NCBI RefSeq assembly: GCF_041435055.1
Contig: NZ_CP108002.1
Location: 4,898,001-4,962,000, forward strand
DNA length: 64,000 bases
Origin: Streptomyces sp. NBC_00341
Lineage (GTDB): Bacteria; Actinomycetota; Actinomycetes; Streptomycetales; Streptomycetaceae
Reading direction: 5' to 3'
Shown: positions 52,066-61,615 of the stretch, piece by piece
How the letters are laid out: the number at the start of each line of letters is the position of its first letter
How positions within the stretch are numbered: position 1 is the stretch's first letter
Notes under the pieces: model-generated
What the model saw: only the letters and a program-made list of their open reading frames with translations
The model's database searches: none
What the model was told of the DNA's origin: nothing
Program-made: the position numbers and the translations under genes

Positions 52066-53336
52066 GCACCACCGCCCCTGCGGCCACCGCCCCGGACCGC
52101 TACCTCCGCCTCCTCACCACCACCCAGTTCGCGTTCAACATCGGCTTCTACGCGGTCCTGCCCTACCTCGCCACCCACCTCGGCACCGGACTCGGCATGG
52201 CGGGCTGGCTGGTCGGCCTCGTCCTCGGGCTGCGCACCTTCAGCCAGCAGGGCCTCTTCGTCATCGGCGGCGCCCTCACCGACCGCTACGGACCCCGCCC
52301 CGTCGTCCTCGCCGGCTGCGCCCTGCGCATCGCCGGATTCGGCTGGCTCGCCTTCGCCGGATCCACCGCGACCGTCATCGGCGCCGTCCTGCTGACCGGG
52401 CTGGCCGCCGCGCTGTTCTCACCCGCCGTCGAGTCCGAGACCGCCCGCGAGGCCGTCCGCCACGAGCGGGCGACCGGCACCCCGCGTGCCCAGGTACTCG
52501 CCCGGTTCTCCGCCGCCGGACAGGCCGGGGCCTTCCTCGGACCGCTCCTCGGCTCGGCCCTCCTGCTCCTGGGCGGCGGGTTCCGCGAAGCCGCCCTCGC
52601 CGGGGTCGCCGTCTTCGTCGCGGTCCTCGCCGGGCACGCCCGGCTGATGCCGCGCCGCGCGCCCGTGGCCCGGACGGACCGGAACCGGGGCTCCGTGCGC
52701 GAGGTGTTCGGCAACCGGCCGTTCCTGCTGCTCTGCCTCGCGTACAGCAGCTACCTCGTCGCGTACAACCAGCTCTACCTCTCGCTCCCCGAAGAGGTGC
52801 GGCGCGCCACCGGATCGCAGGCCGCCCTCGGCGCGCTGTTCGCGCTCTCCTCGCTGCTCGTCGTCTGCGCCCAGCTGCCGGTGACCCGCTGGGCCGCCCG
52901 CCGCCTCGCACCCCGTACCGCTCTCGTCGCCGGGCTCGTCACCGTCGCCGCCGGATTCGCCGCCGTGCCGTCGGCCCCGGGCGGGCCCGCCGGACTGCTG
53001 CCCGCGGCCGCGTTCGTCGTCCTGCTCACCCTCGGGCAGATGCTCCTGGTGCCGGCCGCCCGGGGCCTCGTACCGGATCTCGTCGACGACCGGCACCTCG
53101 GACTCGCCACCGGAGCGCTGTCCTCCGTCTCCGGCGTGGCCGTACTCGCGGGCAGCGCCGCCACCGGGGCGCTGCTCGGTGCCCCCGCGCCCGTCCGGTG
53201 GGCGGTGCTCGCCGCCGTCCCGCTGGTGGGCGCCGCCCTCGCGCTGACCCTTCCGGCGGGCGCGGAGGGGGAGGGGAAGGAGGTCGGGCAGCCGGTGCCG
53301 GGCCAGGGGGCACAGCCGGTCCAACCCGGGCCGTAA
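52062..53336 (+). CDS. MFS exporter of the metal-type operon
   Basis: This encodes 424 residues, twelve-helix MFS. The motif A variant is GGALTDRYGPRPVVLAG. It shares the operon with the binding protein and the fused permease, like the exporter (CntE-like) of opine metallophore systems, which sends out the chelator that the ABC system brings back as a metal complex. No opine-type synthase is in the window, so the ligand could come from elsewhere. GTG 52062 is chosen for the overlap with the permease stop. Confidence 0.82.
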   Translation: MSTTAPAATAPDRYLRLLTTTQFAFNIGFYAVLPYLATHLGTGLGMAGWLVGLVLGLRTFSQQGLFVIGGALTDRYGPRPVVLAGCALRIAGFGWLAFAGSTATVIGAVLLTGLAAALFSPAVESETAREAVRHERATGTPRAQVLARFSAAGQAGAFLGPLLGSALLLLGGGFREAALAGVAVFVAVLAGHARLMPRRAPVARTDRNRGSVREVFGNRPFLLLCLAYSSYLVAYNQLYLSLPEEVRRATGSQAALGALFALSSLLVVCAQLPVTRWAARRLAPRTALVAGLVTVAAGFAAVPSAPGGPAGLLPAAAFVVLLTLGQMLLVPAARGLVPDLVDDRHLGLATGALSSVSGVAVLAGSAATGALLGAPAPVRWAVLAAVPLVGAALALTLPAGAEGEGKEVGQPVPGQGAQPVQPGP

Positions 53337-53400
53337 CAAGTGTCATCGCAATCCTCCGAGAGGTCGCGGGGCACTGGTGCGCGCCGACTACCCTTGAGGC

Positions 53401-54804
53401 GTGACTATTCGCCTGTATGACACCAGCGCCCGGCAGATCCGTGACTTCGTCCCGCTCACAGCGGGCTGTGTCTCGATCTACCTCTGTGGCGCCACTGTCC
53501 AGGCCGCCCCGCACATCGGGCACATCAGGTCCGGGCTGAACTTCGACATCATGCGCCGCTGGTTCGAGCACCGCGGCTACGACGTGACGTTCGTCCGGAA
53601 CGTCACCGACATCGACGACAAGATCATCACGAAGTCGGCCGAACAGGGCCGCCCGTGGTGGGCCATCGGTTACGAGAACGAGCGCGCGTTCAACGCCGGT
53701 TACGACGCGCTCGGCTGCCTGCCGCCCACCTACGAGCCGCGCGCCACCGGCCACATCCCCGAGATGATCGAGATGATGCGCGGCCTCATCGAGCGCGGTC
53801 ACGCCTACGCCGCCGACGGCAACGTCTACTTCGACGTGCGCTCGTTCCCCGGCTACCTGTCCCTCTCCAACCAGGACCTGGACGATCTGCGCCAGCCCTC
53901 CGGTGACAACGAGACCGGCAAGCGCGACAAGCGCGACTTCGCCATGTGGAAGGCGTCCAAGCCCGGCGAGCCCAGCTGGGAGACGCCCTGGGGCCGCGGC
54001 CGTCCCGGCTGGCACCTCGAATGCTCCGCCATGGCGCACAAGTACCTCGGCACCGCCTTCGACATCCACGGCGGCGGCATCGACCTGATCTTCCCGCACC
54101 ACGAGAACGAGATCGCCCAGGCCAAGGGCTTCGGCGACGCGTTCGCGAAGTACTGGGTGCACAACGGCTGGGTCACCATGTCCGGCGAGAAGATGTCGAA
54201 GTCGCTCGGCAACTCCGTACTCGTCAGCGAGATGGTCAAGACCTGGCGCCCCATCGTGCTGCGCTACTACCTCGGCACCCCGCACTACCGGTCGATGATC
54301 GAGTACAGCGAGGACGCCCTGCGCGAGGCCGAGTCCGCGTTCGCCCGCATCGAGGGCTTCGTCCAGCGCGTCACCGAGAAGGCCGGCGAGACCGTCGAGC
54401 CCGCCGCCGAGGTGCCGCCCGCCTTCGCGGAGGCGATGGACGACGACCTGGGCGTCCCGCAGGCCCTCGCGATCGTCCACACCACGGTCCGGCAGGGCAA
54501 CAGCGCGCTCGCCGCCGACGACAAGGAGGCCGCCGTCTCCCGTCTCGCGGAGGTCCGTGCGATGCTCGGGGTACTGGGCCTCGACCCGCTCGACGAGCAC
54601 TGGGGCTCAGAGAGCGACCGGGGCGACGATCTGCACGGCGTCGTCGACACCCTCGTGCGGCTCGTCCTCGACCAGCGGCAGTCGGCGCGCGAGCGCAAGG
54701 ACTGGACGTCGGCCGACGCCATCCGCGACCAGCTCAACCAGTCCGGGCTCGTCATCGAGGACAGCCCGGCCGGACCACGGTGGACACTCGGCCCGCGCCA
54801 GTAG
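53401..54804 (+). CDS. cysS: Cysteinyl-tRNA synthetase
   Basis: This encodes 467 residues, class I synthetase. The HIGH motif is APHIGHIRS and the KMSKS loop is EKMSKSLGN. Zinc ligands are in YLCGATV, LECSAMAHK and FPHHENEIAQ. It charges tRNA-Cys. GTG 53401. A hairpin at 54813-54838 ends it. Confidence 0.95.
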   Translation: MTIRLYDTSARQIRDFVPLTAGCVSIYLCGATVQAAPHIGHIRSGLNFDIMRRWFEHRGYDVTFVRNVTDIDDKIITKSAEQGRPWWAIGYENERAFNAGYDALGCLPPTYEPRATGHIPEMIEMMRGLIERGHAYAADGNVYFDVRSFPGYLSLSNQDLDDLRQPSGDNETGKRDKRDFAMWKASKPGEPSWETPWGRGRPGWHLECSAMAHKYLGTAFDIHGGGIDLIFPHHENEIAQAKGFGDAFAKYWVHNGWVTMSGEKMSKSLGNSVLVSEMVKTWRPIVLRYYLGTPHYRSMIEYSEDALREAESAFARIEGFVQRVTEKAGETVEPAAEVPPAFAEAMDDDLGVPQALAIVHTTVRQGNSALAADDKEAAVSRLAEVRAMLGVLGLDPLDEHWGSESDRGDDLHGVVDTLVRLVLDQRQSARERKDWTSADAIRDQLNQSGLVIEDSPAGPRWTLGPRQ

Positions 54805-54812
54805 TCCTCCCG

Positions 54813-54838
54813 GTGCCGCCCGGCCCGCCGGGCGGCAC
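54813..54838. terminator. Hairpin after cysS
   Basis: GTGCCGCCCGG and CCGGGCGGCAC pair perfectly around CCCG. It lies between cysS and rlmB, 49 bases before the next start. Confidence 0.65.
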
Positions 54839-54886
54839 ACTCTCACTTATACGCACGCACGTCTGAAGCAACGAAACAGGTAGGTC

Positions 54887-55843
54887 ATGGCCGGGAACAG
54901 CCAGCGCAGGAACCGCCGCACGTCCAACAAGAAGGGCATGCAGGTCGGCAGCGGCGGTAACCGACGCCGTGCTCTCGAAGGCCGGGGCCCGACGCCGCCC
55001 GCGGAGGACCGCAAGAAGCACAAGAAGAACCGCATCGCGACCGCCAAGGCCAAGCAGGCCGCCAACCGCCGCCCCGCCCCCCGGCGCGGCGGCGTCAAGG
55101 GCACCTCCGAGATGGTCGTCGGCCGCAACCCGGTCTTCGAGGCGCTGCGCGACGGCGTCCCCGCCACCACCCTGTACGTCCAGCAGTACATCGACAACGA
55201 CGAGCGGGTCCGCGAGGCCCTCCAGCTCGCCGGCGAGCGCGGCAACATCAACCTGATGGAGGCCCCGCGCCCCGAGCTCGACCGGATGACGAACGGCCTG
55301 AACCACCAGGGCCTCGTCCTCCAGGTCCCGCCGTACGAGTACGCGGACCCGCAGGACCTCACCGCCGCCGCGTACGACAACGGCGAGGACCCGCTGATCG
55401 TCGCCCTCGACGGCGTCACCGACCCGCGCAACCTCGGCGCGATCGTCCGCTCCGTCTCCGCGTTCGGCGGCCACGGCGTGGTCGTGCCCGAGCGCCGCGC
55501 CGCCGGAATGACCGCCGGAGCCTGGAAGTCCTCCGCCGGCACCGCCGCCCGCACCCCGGTCTCCCGCGTCACCAACCTGACCCGCGCCCTTGAGGCGTAC
55601 AAGAAGGAAGGCATCGCGATCGTCGGCCTGGCCGCCGACGGCGAGCACACCGTCGAGGACCTGGAGGCGCTCGGCGGCCCCGTGGTCGTCGTCATCGGCA
55701 GCGAGGGCAAGGGCCTCGGCCGGCTCGTCGGCGAGACCTGCGACTACCGGGTCCGCATCTCGATGCCCGGCGGCGCCGAGTCCCTGAACGCCGGCGTCGC
55801 GGCCGGCATCGTGATGTACGAGGTCGCGCGCCGCCGCGCCTGA
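54887..55843 (+). CDS. rlmB: 23S rRNA 2'-O-methyltransferase RlmB (TrmH/SpoU family)
   Basis: This encodes 318 residues. A basic N-terminal tail (RRNRRTSNKKGMQVGSG) and substrate-binding domain (MVVGRNPVFEALRDGV) are followed by the knotted SPOUT core: DPRNLGAIVRSVSAFGGHGV, VVIGSEGKGLGRLV and ISMPGGAESLNAGVAAGI. It methylates a guanosine of 23S rRNA. The long basic tail is typical of actinobacterial members. Confidence 0.92.
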   Translation: MAGNSQRRNRRTSNKKGMQVGSGGNRRRALEGRGPTPPAEDRKKHKKNRIATAKAKQAANRRPAPRRGGVKGTSEMVVGRNPVFEALRDGVPATTLYVQQYIDNDERVREALQLAGERGNINLMEAPRPELDRMTNGLNHQGLVLQVPPYEYADPQDLTAAAYDNGEDPLIVALDGVTDPRNLGAIVRSVSAFGGHGVVVPERRAAGMTAGAWKSSAGTAARTPVSRVTNLTRALEAYKKEGIAIVGLAADGEHTVEDLEALGGPVVVVIGSEGKGLGRLVGETCDYRVRISMPGGAESLNAGVAAGIVMYEVARRRA

Positions 55844-56106
55844 TCCGCGCCGGGCCCGGTCCTGCGTGGACGGGGCCCGCGCGGGTCCGTACCCGGCTCA
55901 GGGCCGCGAACCGGGCCTGCGGGACCACCCGCACGGGCGGCGGCCGACGGGGGACACGCTCCGCCGTCCGCCGTCTTCGCGCGGCCGTGCGCGGGGGCGC
56001 ACCGGAGCGCGCGTACGCCCCACCGTGCCCCGCCACCACCGGTTGACGGGCCTCGGACACTTCGACGCCGTCAAGGCAGTGTCCTAAACACACATCACTC
56101 GGTTAG

Positions 56107-57822
56107 ATGAGTGTGGACACCAGAACGCCTCGGTTCGACGAGCAACCCGCCCTGAGCATGACCAAGGTGGACTGCGACCCTGCGCAGGTCATCGTCAACC
56201 ACGCCAGCTTCCGGGTACAGCTCGCACCCGGCCAGCGCGCACGGCTGCGCGGTGTGACCCCCGCCGCCGCGCCCAGGATCCCCGCCATGAGCGGCTCCGG
56301 AGCGGGGCGCGGCCGACGCGCCCCCGTCGTGTGGAGCGGCAGGTCCGCCCCCGGCGACCCCGGCGCCACCGGACTGCTCCAGGCCGTACGGAACTCCACC
56401 GCGGGCCGGCCGGGCGGCACGGGCCGCCCCGACACCGCGTACGACCCCTACGAGCCGTACGCCTCGTACGAACCAGCCGGTACCCAGGTCATCCCGCGCC
56501 TCGAAGAGACCCAGCCCACCCCGCTGATCGGCGGCCCCCGGAGCGGCGGGCCGCTGCTGCCGCCGATGCGGCAGGCCGTCGGCGCGTTCGACCCGGTCGA
56601 GACCGGCCCGGGGTCGTACGCCGCGGACGACTACCGGACCGACGACTACCGGACCGACGTGTACGGCCCGGACGGGCCCCGCCGGGGCCGGGACGGCGAT
56701 GCCTTCGACGACCTCGACGACGTCACCGACGACCGCGACCGCGAGCGGGGCGGCGACTCCGTCCGGCACGCGTACTACCCCGGCCGCCGGATGAACCTCG
56801 GCGTCGTCCTGCTGCCGATGCGGGTCTTCCTCGGCTTCATCTCGATCTACGCCGGCATGGGCAAACTCTGCGACCCCGTCTACTTCGACGGCGGCGACCG
56901 CGGCTCCATGGTCAAGTGGCTGACCTCGCTGCACCCCTGGGCCCTCGCCGAGCCGCTCCGCGAGTTCGCGCTCTCCCACCCCGTCGGCGCCGGACTCAGC
57001 ATCGCCTTCCTCCAGGTCGTCGTCGGAGTCCTCACCGTCCTGGGCCTCTGGCAGCGCGTCGCCGCCTCGGTCGGCGCCCTGCTGTCCGCCGCCCTCCTGG
57101 TCACCGTCAGCTGGCGCACCGTCCCGGTCTACGACGCGCCGGACATCATCTACCTCGCCGCCTGGAGCCCGCTGATCATCGCGGGCGCCCCCGTCTACTC
57201 CGTCGACGGACGCCTGGCGGGAGAAGCGTGGCGCAGGCTCGGCCCCCGCTCCGAGATCTGGGACCTCCGCCGCCGCGTACTGCGCCGGGGCGCGGCCGTC
57301 GCCACGGTGGTCGTCGGCCTCACGCTGCTCATCGGCTCCATCCTCGGCGGGGCGGTCCGCTCGTCCGGGGTCGTCACCGTTCCCGGGCCCAACGGGGTCC
57401 CGACCAACCAGCTCCCCGGCTCCCCGCTCCCCGAGGAGTCCCGCAGCGGCGCCAAGGCCTCGCACACCCCGGCCGGCAGTCAGCCCGCCCCGACCCGGAG
57501 CACCGCCCCCCGGACCCCGTCAGCGAAGAGCTCCGCGCCCGCCGCGGGCACGGTGCGGGAGTCGGGCCAGGCAACAGCGGGTACGGGCCGGCCCAGCCAG
57601 ACCCAGGGCACCGGCCAGCAGCCCCCGCAGCAGACCACTCCCCAGCAGCCCCCGAGCACCAGCGCCGGCCCCAGCTCCGCCGGCCCGACCGGAGGCGCCG
57701 GCGGCACCAGCGCGGGCGGCCCGGACCAGGCCCCCGGCGCGGACGGCGCCCCGGACGCCTCGTCCGGCGGAAGCGGCAGCGGGGGAGGCGGCAAGAACCC
57801 CCTCGGCGGCCTCCTGGGCTGA
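56107..57822 (+). CDS. DoxX-family membrane protein
   Basis: This encodes 571 residues. An N-terminal 230-residue Arg/Gly/Asp-rich cytosolic region precedes the DoxX core (LLPMRVFLGFISIYAGMGKL, then three further helices). After one more helix, the C-terminal 140 residues are Pro/Ser/Gly/Gln-rich and end GGGGKNPLGGLLG. DoxX proteins are linked to thiol-redox stress in mycobacteria. The long low-complexity arms are unusual but common in Streptomyces. ATG 56107. Confidence 0.85.
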   Translation: MSVDTRTPRFDEQPALSMTKVDCDPAQVIVNHASFRVQLAPGQRARLRGVTPAAAPRIPAMSGSGAGRGRRAPVVWSGRSAPGDPGATGLLQAVRNSTAGRPGGTGRPDTAYDPYEPYASYEPAGTQVIPRLEETQPTPLIGGPRSGGPLLPPMRQAVGAFDPVETGPGSYAADDYRTDDYRTDVYGPDGPRRGRDGDAFDDLDDVTDDRDRERGGDSVRHAYYPGRRMNLGVVLLPMRVFLGFISIYAGMGKLCDPVYFDGGDRGSMVKWLTSLHPWALAEPLREFALSHPVGAGLSIAFLQVVVGVLTVLGLWQRVAASVGALLSAALLVTVSWRTVPVYDAPDIIYLAAWSPLIIAGAPVYSVDGRLAGEAWRRLGPRSEIWDLRRRVLRRGAAVATVVVGLTLLIGSILGGAVRSSGVVTVPGPNGVPTNQLPGSPLPEESRSGAKASHTPAGSQPAPTRSTAPRTPSAKSSAPAAGTVRESGQATAGTGRPSQTQGTGQQPPQQTTPQQPPSTSAGPSSAGPTGGAGGTSAGGPDQAPGADGAPDASSGGSGSGGGGKNPLGGLLG

Positions 57823-57857
57823 GCCCGAGCCCGGCCCGTACCGGGACGTACGTACGG

Positions 57858-57912
57858 GACACAGCGAGGGGCGGGCACCGGATCGTTTCCGGTGCCCGCC
57901 CCTCGCTGTGTC
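57858..57912. terminator. Very strong bidirectional hairpin terminator
   Basis: Perfect 24-bp arms (57858-57881 and 57889-57912) around ATCGTTT. It separates the DoxX gene from the convergent nucleotidyltransferase. Confidence 0.92.
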
Positions 57913-57960
57913 CTGTGTCCCGCGTCCCGCCGTGTCGCCGTGTCGCAGGCGAGGGCGCTC

Positions 57961-58671
57961 CTACTGGCCGTCCAGCTCCTTGGCCGCTTCCGTGAGGTCC
58001 TTGGCGGTGTCGATGGCCCGCCAGTACGCCCCGTGCGGCAGCGGATAGCCGGCCAGCCGGCGCTCCCGCGCGAGCCGGGGAAACGTCGTCCGCTCATGGT
58101 CACCACGGTCCGGCAGCATCGCCGTGAACGCGGGGGAGAACACGTACACCCCCGCGTTGATCAGATACGGCGACGGGGGCGACTCGATGAAGTCGGTGAT
58201 GTGCCCGAACGCGTCCGTCTCCACCGCACCCCAAGGAATCCGGGGTCGGGCCAGCGCCAGCGTCGCGGTCGCATCGCGCTCCGCGTGGAACGCGGCCATC
58301 TCACGCAGCGAGAAGCGCGTCCAGATATCACCGTTGGTCGCGTACCAGGGCTGCTCCGGATCGGGCAGCCGGGCCGCCGCGTACTTCAGCCCGCCGCCAC
58401 GGCCCAGCGGTTCGGACTCCACGACCGTCGTGACGCGCAGCGGCAGCACCGCCGCGTCCAGCCACTCCTGCAGTACCTCGGCCAGGTGCCCGCAGGACAC
58501 CACGGCATCGGTCACGCCCTCCGCGGCCAGCCAGGAAAGCTGATGGCCGATGATCGGGGTCCCGGTACCAGGGATCTCGACCATCGGCTTGGGGCGGTCA
58601 TCGGTGTACGGGCGCAGCCGTGACCCCTGGCCACCAGCCAGGATCACGGCCTGCGTCGGAAACGTATGCAT
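57961..58671 (-). CDS. Sugar-phosphate nucleotidyltransferase
   Basis: This encodes 236 residues. The N-terminal signature AVILAGGQGSRLRPYTDDRP with the lysine in PKPMVEI is that of NDP-sugar pyrophosphorylases (mannose-1-phosphate guanylyltransferase type). YATNGDIWTRF and LINAGVYVFSP follow. It is shorter than bifunctional GlmU and lacks a left-handed helix. The sugar is not certain. Start ATG 58671. Confidence 0.88.
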   Translation of the reverse strand: MHTFPTQAVILAGGQGSRLRPYTDDRPKPMVEIPGTGTPIIGHQLSWLAAEGVTDAVVSCGHLAEVLQEWLDAAVLPLRVTTVVESEPLGRGGGLKYAAARLPDPEQPWYATNGDIWTRFSLREMAAFHAERDATATLALARPRIPWGAVETDAFGHITDFIESPPSPYLINAGVYVFSPAFTAMLPDRGDHERTTFPRLARERRLAGYPLPHGAYWRAIDTAKDLTEAAKELDGQ

Positions 58672-58706
58672 GCCAGGCACGATATGCCGTGCCCGCGCGG
58701 GACCTG

Positions 58707-59120
58707 TCAGCTGAACTGCGCGACCCCCGAGGCGAAGGACGTGTCGCAGACGGGACGCGAGAAGCGGTGCGCCCGCGTCGGGCCGTACTGCTCGACCGCT
58801 GCCCTGCCCAGCGCCTTCGCGATCGACATGCAGTGCCTCGCGAGCGACGGGCGCCCCTCGACGGCACGCTGGAGATCCGTCAACGCGACGGCGGGGTCCT
58901 TCTCCTGGAGTTCCAGCAGGAGCTTGTCGCGCAGGATGTCCTGCGTGCTGCGCGGCTTGGCGCGCTTGGAGACGGTCTGCGCCGAGGCGGTGAGCATCTG
59001 GGAGTCGGAGTTGTGAGATGCCCACGGCACGGCGGTGACCGCGAGGGTCCCGGACAGGACCATGACGACAGGCAGTACGAGAGCGAGAGTTCGGCCGATG
59101 CGGCGCGCGGTGTGGGTCAC
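58707..59120 (-). CDS. Secreted protein of unknown function
   Basis: This encodes 137 residues. A signal peptide (RTLALVLPVVMVLSGTLAVT) is followed by a helical domain with two cysteines (ARHCMSIAK and SRPVCDTSF) that can pair. No catalytic motif is recognised. GTG 59120. It lies beside the nucleotidyltransferase on the same strand, 35 bases upstream of it. Confidence 0.78.
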   Translation of the reverse strand: MTHTARRIGRTLALVLPVVMVLSGTLAVTAVPWASHNSDSQMLTASAQTVSKRAKPRSTQDILRDKLLLELQEKDPAVALTDLQRAVEGRPSLARHCMSIAKALGRAAVEQYGPTRAHRFSRPVCDTSFASGVAQFS

Positions 59121-59278
59121 GCAGTGAGCGTAGCGGGCAGTGATGAATTGGCGACATTACGTCACTCTCGCGGGGGATGGTTCGAGAGTGCTTTTCGAAT
59201 TCCGTGTTGACGAACCGGAGCGAAATGCCCGTTGTGCCGGGGAATTTGAGGTGCCTCGGCCCAAACCCCGGAGACGCG

Positions 59279-59313
59279 CGTCGGCCCCGCACGGAGTCCG
59301 TGCGGGGCCGACG
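59279..59313 (-). terminator. Terminator of msiK
   Basis: Arms 59279-59295 and 59297-59313 are perfect over 17 bases; the innermost pairs must open to form the loop. It lies 23 bases after the msiK stop. Confidence 0.75.
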
Positions 59314-59335
59314 TCGTACGGCGGGCGGTGCGAAA

Positions 59336-60472
59336 TCAGTCGGTGAGGCGCTCACCGGTCGAGGTCGCGAAGACGTGCAGCTCGTCCGGGCGCGGCACGA
59401 CGTGCAGCTTGGTGCCCTTCTCCGGGACGGCGCGGCCGCCGACGCGGACGACGAGGTCCTTGTGCTCGCCGCCGACCTGGGCCGCACCGTAGACGAAGCC
59501 GTCGGCGCCGAGCTCCTCGACGACGTTGACCGAGACGGCCAGGCCGGCCGGGGCGTCGGCGGAGTCCTTGGTGAGGGACTTCGCGGCGGCGCCGCCGTGC
59601 TCGACGATGTCGAAGTGCTCGGGACGGATACCGACCGTCACGGTGGTGTCACCGCGGTCGGCGGCGGCGGTGAGCGCCTCGCGGGAGACCGGGACGACGC
59701 TGTTGCCGAACTTCACGCCACCGTCGGTGATCGGGACCTCGACCAGGTTCATGGCCGGGGAGCCGATGAAGCCGGCCACGAAGAGGTTCGACGGCTTGTC
59801 GTACATGTTGCGCGGCGAGTCGACCTGCTGGAGCAGACCGTCCTTGAGGACCGCGACACGGTCACCCATGGTGAGGGCCTCGACCTGGTCGTGGGTGACG
59901 TACACGGTCGTGATGCCCAGGCGGCGCTGGAGCGAGGCGATCTGCGTACGGGTGGAGACACGGAGCTTGGCGTCGAGGTTCGACAGCGGCTCGTCCATGA
60001 GGAAGACCTGCGGCTCACGGACGATGGCACGGCCCATCGCGACACGCTGGCGCTGACCACCGGAGAGCGCCTTCGGCTTGCGGTCGAGGTAGTCGGTGAG
60101 GTCCAGCATCTTGGCGGCCTCTTCGACCTTCGCCCGGATCTCGGTCTTGTTGATACCGGCGATCTTCAGCGCGAAGCCCATGTTGTCCGCGACGGACATG
60201 TGCGGGTACAGCGCGTAGTTCTGGAACACCATCGCGATGTCCCGGTCCTTCGGCGGCAGGTGCGTGACGTCGCGGTCACCGATGCGGATCGCGCCGCCGT
60301 TGACGTCCTCAAGACCCGCGAGCATGCGCAGGGAGGTCGACTTGCCACAACCGGAGGGACCGACGAGGACGAGGAACTCGCCGTCCTCGATGTCGATCTC
60401 GAGCTGGTCAACCGCGGGCTTCGTGGAGCCGGGGTATACGCGGGACGCCTTGTCGAACGTGACACTGGCCAT
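59336..60472 (-). CDS. msiK: Multiple-sugar ABC transporter ATPase MsiK
   Basis: This encodes 378 residues. Walker A GPSGCGKST, the signature LSGGQRQRVAMG, Walker B VFLMDEPLSNLDAKL and the switch YVTHDQVEALTMG are all intact. The C-terminal TOBE/MalK-type regulatory domain follows (GIRPEHFDIVEHGG). MsiK energises several sugar importers in Streptomyces. It is a lone ATPase gene, as in other Streptomyces. ATG 60472 has GGAGGAGAAG upstream. Confidence 0.92.
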   Translation of the reverse strand: MASVTFDKASRVYPGSTKPAVDQLEIDIEDGEFLVLVGPSGCGKSTSLRMLAGLEDVNGGAIRIGDRDVTHLPPKDRDIAMVFQNYALYPHMSVADNMGFALKIAGINKTEIRAKVEEAAKMLDLTDYLDRKPKALSGGQRQRVAMGRAIVREPQVFLMDEPLSNLDAKLRVSTRTQIASLQRRLGITTVYVTHDQVEALTMGDRVAVLKDGLLQQVDSPRNMYDKPSNLFVAGFIGSPAMNLVEVPITDGGVKFGNSVVPVSREALTAAADRGDTTVTVGIRPEHFDIVEHGGAAAKSLTKDSADAPAGLAVSVNVVEELGADGFVYGAAQVGGEHKDLVVRVGGRAVPEKGTKLHVVPRPDELHVFATSTGERLTD

Positions 60473-60780
60473 GCTGAATCTTCTCCTCCACCGGCAGGAA
60501 CGTGCCGGACGATCCGTTGTAAGGGAGTGGTCTGGTCCACTTGAGTGAACCTTCAGCGACGCTACCTGGCCATTTCGAATCTGTCAGTAGTTCTTGGGCC
60601 ACGAATATCTCCCTGCCAGAGCCCCGCACTTTTGACCGCATGCCACCAGTAGCACTTCCTGCTTCGGCACCCCCGCCGTACCGACGTACCCCTGAAGGGC
60701 ACCCCTGGCCGGTCTTACTCGGGCTCCACAGGCTTGACGACCGACGGCCCGTCGGTCCGTACCGCAGTCCTTCACCTGTC
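60473..60780 (-). other. Region between msiK and the TnpB relic, possible omega-RNA
   Basis: This 308-base gap holds the msiK promoter and, on the minus strand downstream of the tnpB-like stop, a structured GC-rich stretch (about 60780-60655) ending GAAGCAGGAAG. That resembles the scaffold end of TnpB-associated omega-RNAs in actinomycetes (recalled, unverified). The 20 or so bases after it, 60654-60635, would be the guide. Confidence 0.35.
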
Positions 60781-61545
60781 TCACGCGGCCAGCGGCACGT
60801 CTGCCGGCTCTGATGCCTTGATCACTGAAGGCGGGACCCGTCCCGGCGGGAGCGCGGAGGCCACCAGCCAGTACAGCCGCATGCCCTCAGCGCGGAGGTT
60901 CCGTGCTGCATTCACGTCCCGGTCGTGTGCCGCACCGCACTCCGTGCACGTCCACTCCCGCACGGACACGTCGAGTGACGGCCCCTTTGCGTGGCAGCCG
61001 GAACACCGGCGCGTCGACGGGAAGAATCGGTCCACGATCACCAGCGTCCGCCCGTACCAGGCGCACTTGTAGCGCAGCTGACGGAGTAGCTCGCCCCAGG
61101 CGGCGTCGATGATCGACCGGAGCTCCCTTTCGTACTTCTTCAGCAGCCGCGGATGATCCACGTGTTCCGGGTCCTCGGCCCACCGGAAGCCGGTCCTTAC
61201 GTAAGTCGCCGAATCTCGTGACCGGTGCTTCCTCTTCCGCTGCGGACGCTTGGTCAACTGCTTGAAGAATCGGGTGAACGCTCCGTCCAGGTGTCGCAAC
61301 GGCTGCTGAAGCACTGTCGATGACACTTCACGCAGCCAGGACGTCTCCGACGCCTGCCGCCACCCCGTCAGCGCCCGACACGACTCGGCGAACCCCACCG
61401 AAACGCGATGCCGTTCCCAGGCGCCCGTCCGCAGCGCCAGCCCCTCGTTGTAGATCCAGCCCCCGGCACGGGGCTGATCACGCTGGCGAAGCAGACGGTG
61501 CCGTTGAACGTGCGATGGTTCTCCTTGGCTGGGGTGGGTGGAACT
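60781..61545 (-). pseudogene. TnpB-like protein lacking RuvC I and II segments
   Basis: The reading frame contains TnpB pieces in order. The N-terminal part is GGWIYNEGLALRTGAWERHR to KQLTKRPQRKRKHRSRDSAT. A short middle piece follows (VDHPRLLKKYERELR). The C-terminal part has SIIDAAWGELLRQLRYKCAW, the zinc-finger cysteines CSGC and CTEC, and the last RuvC Asp in AHDRDVNAARNL. The stretches that should carry the first RuvC Asp (before VDHPRLL) and the catalytic Glu (between KYERELR and SIIDAAWGE) are missing. Yet the frame is intact through both gaps. It is either a decayed IS200/IS605-group relic or a trimmed RNA-guided protein. The 5' end is unclear. Confidence 0.7.
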
Positions 61546-61615
61546 TCCTGGATCGGCGGGTGGGGCGCTGTGTAGAGTGAGGACTCGCGCGCGTGCTTGT
61601 TCCATCGCGTGCGAT

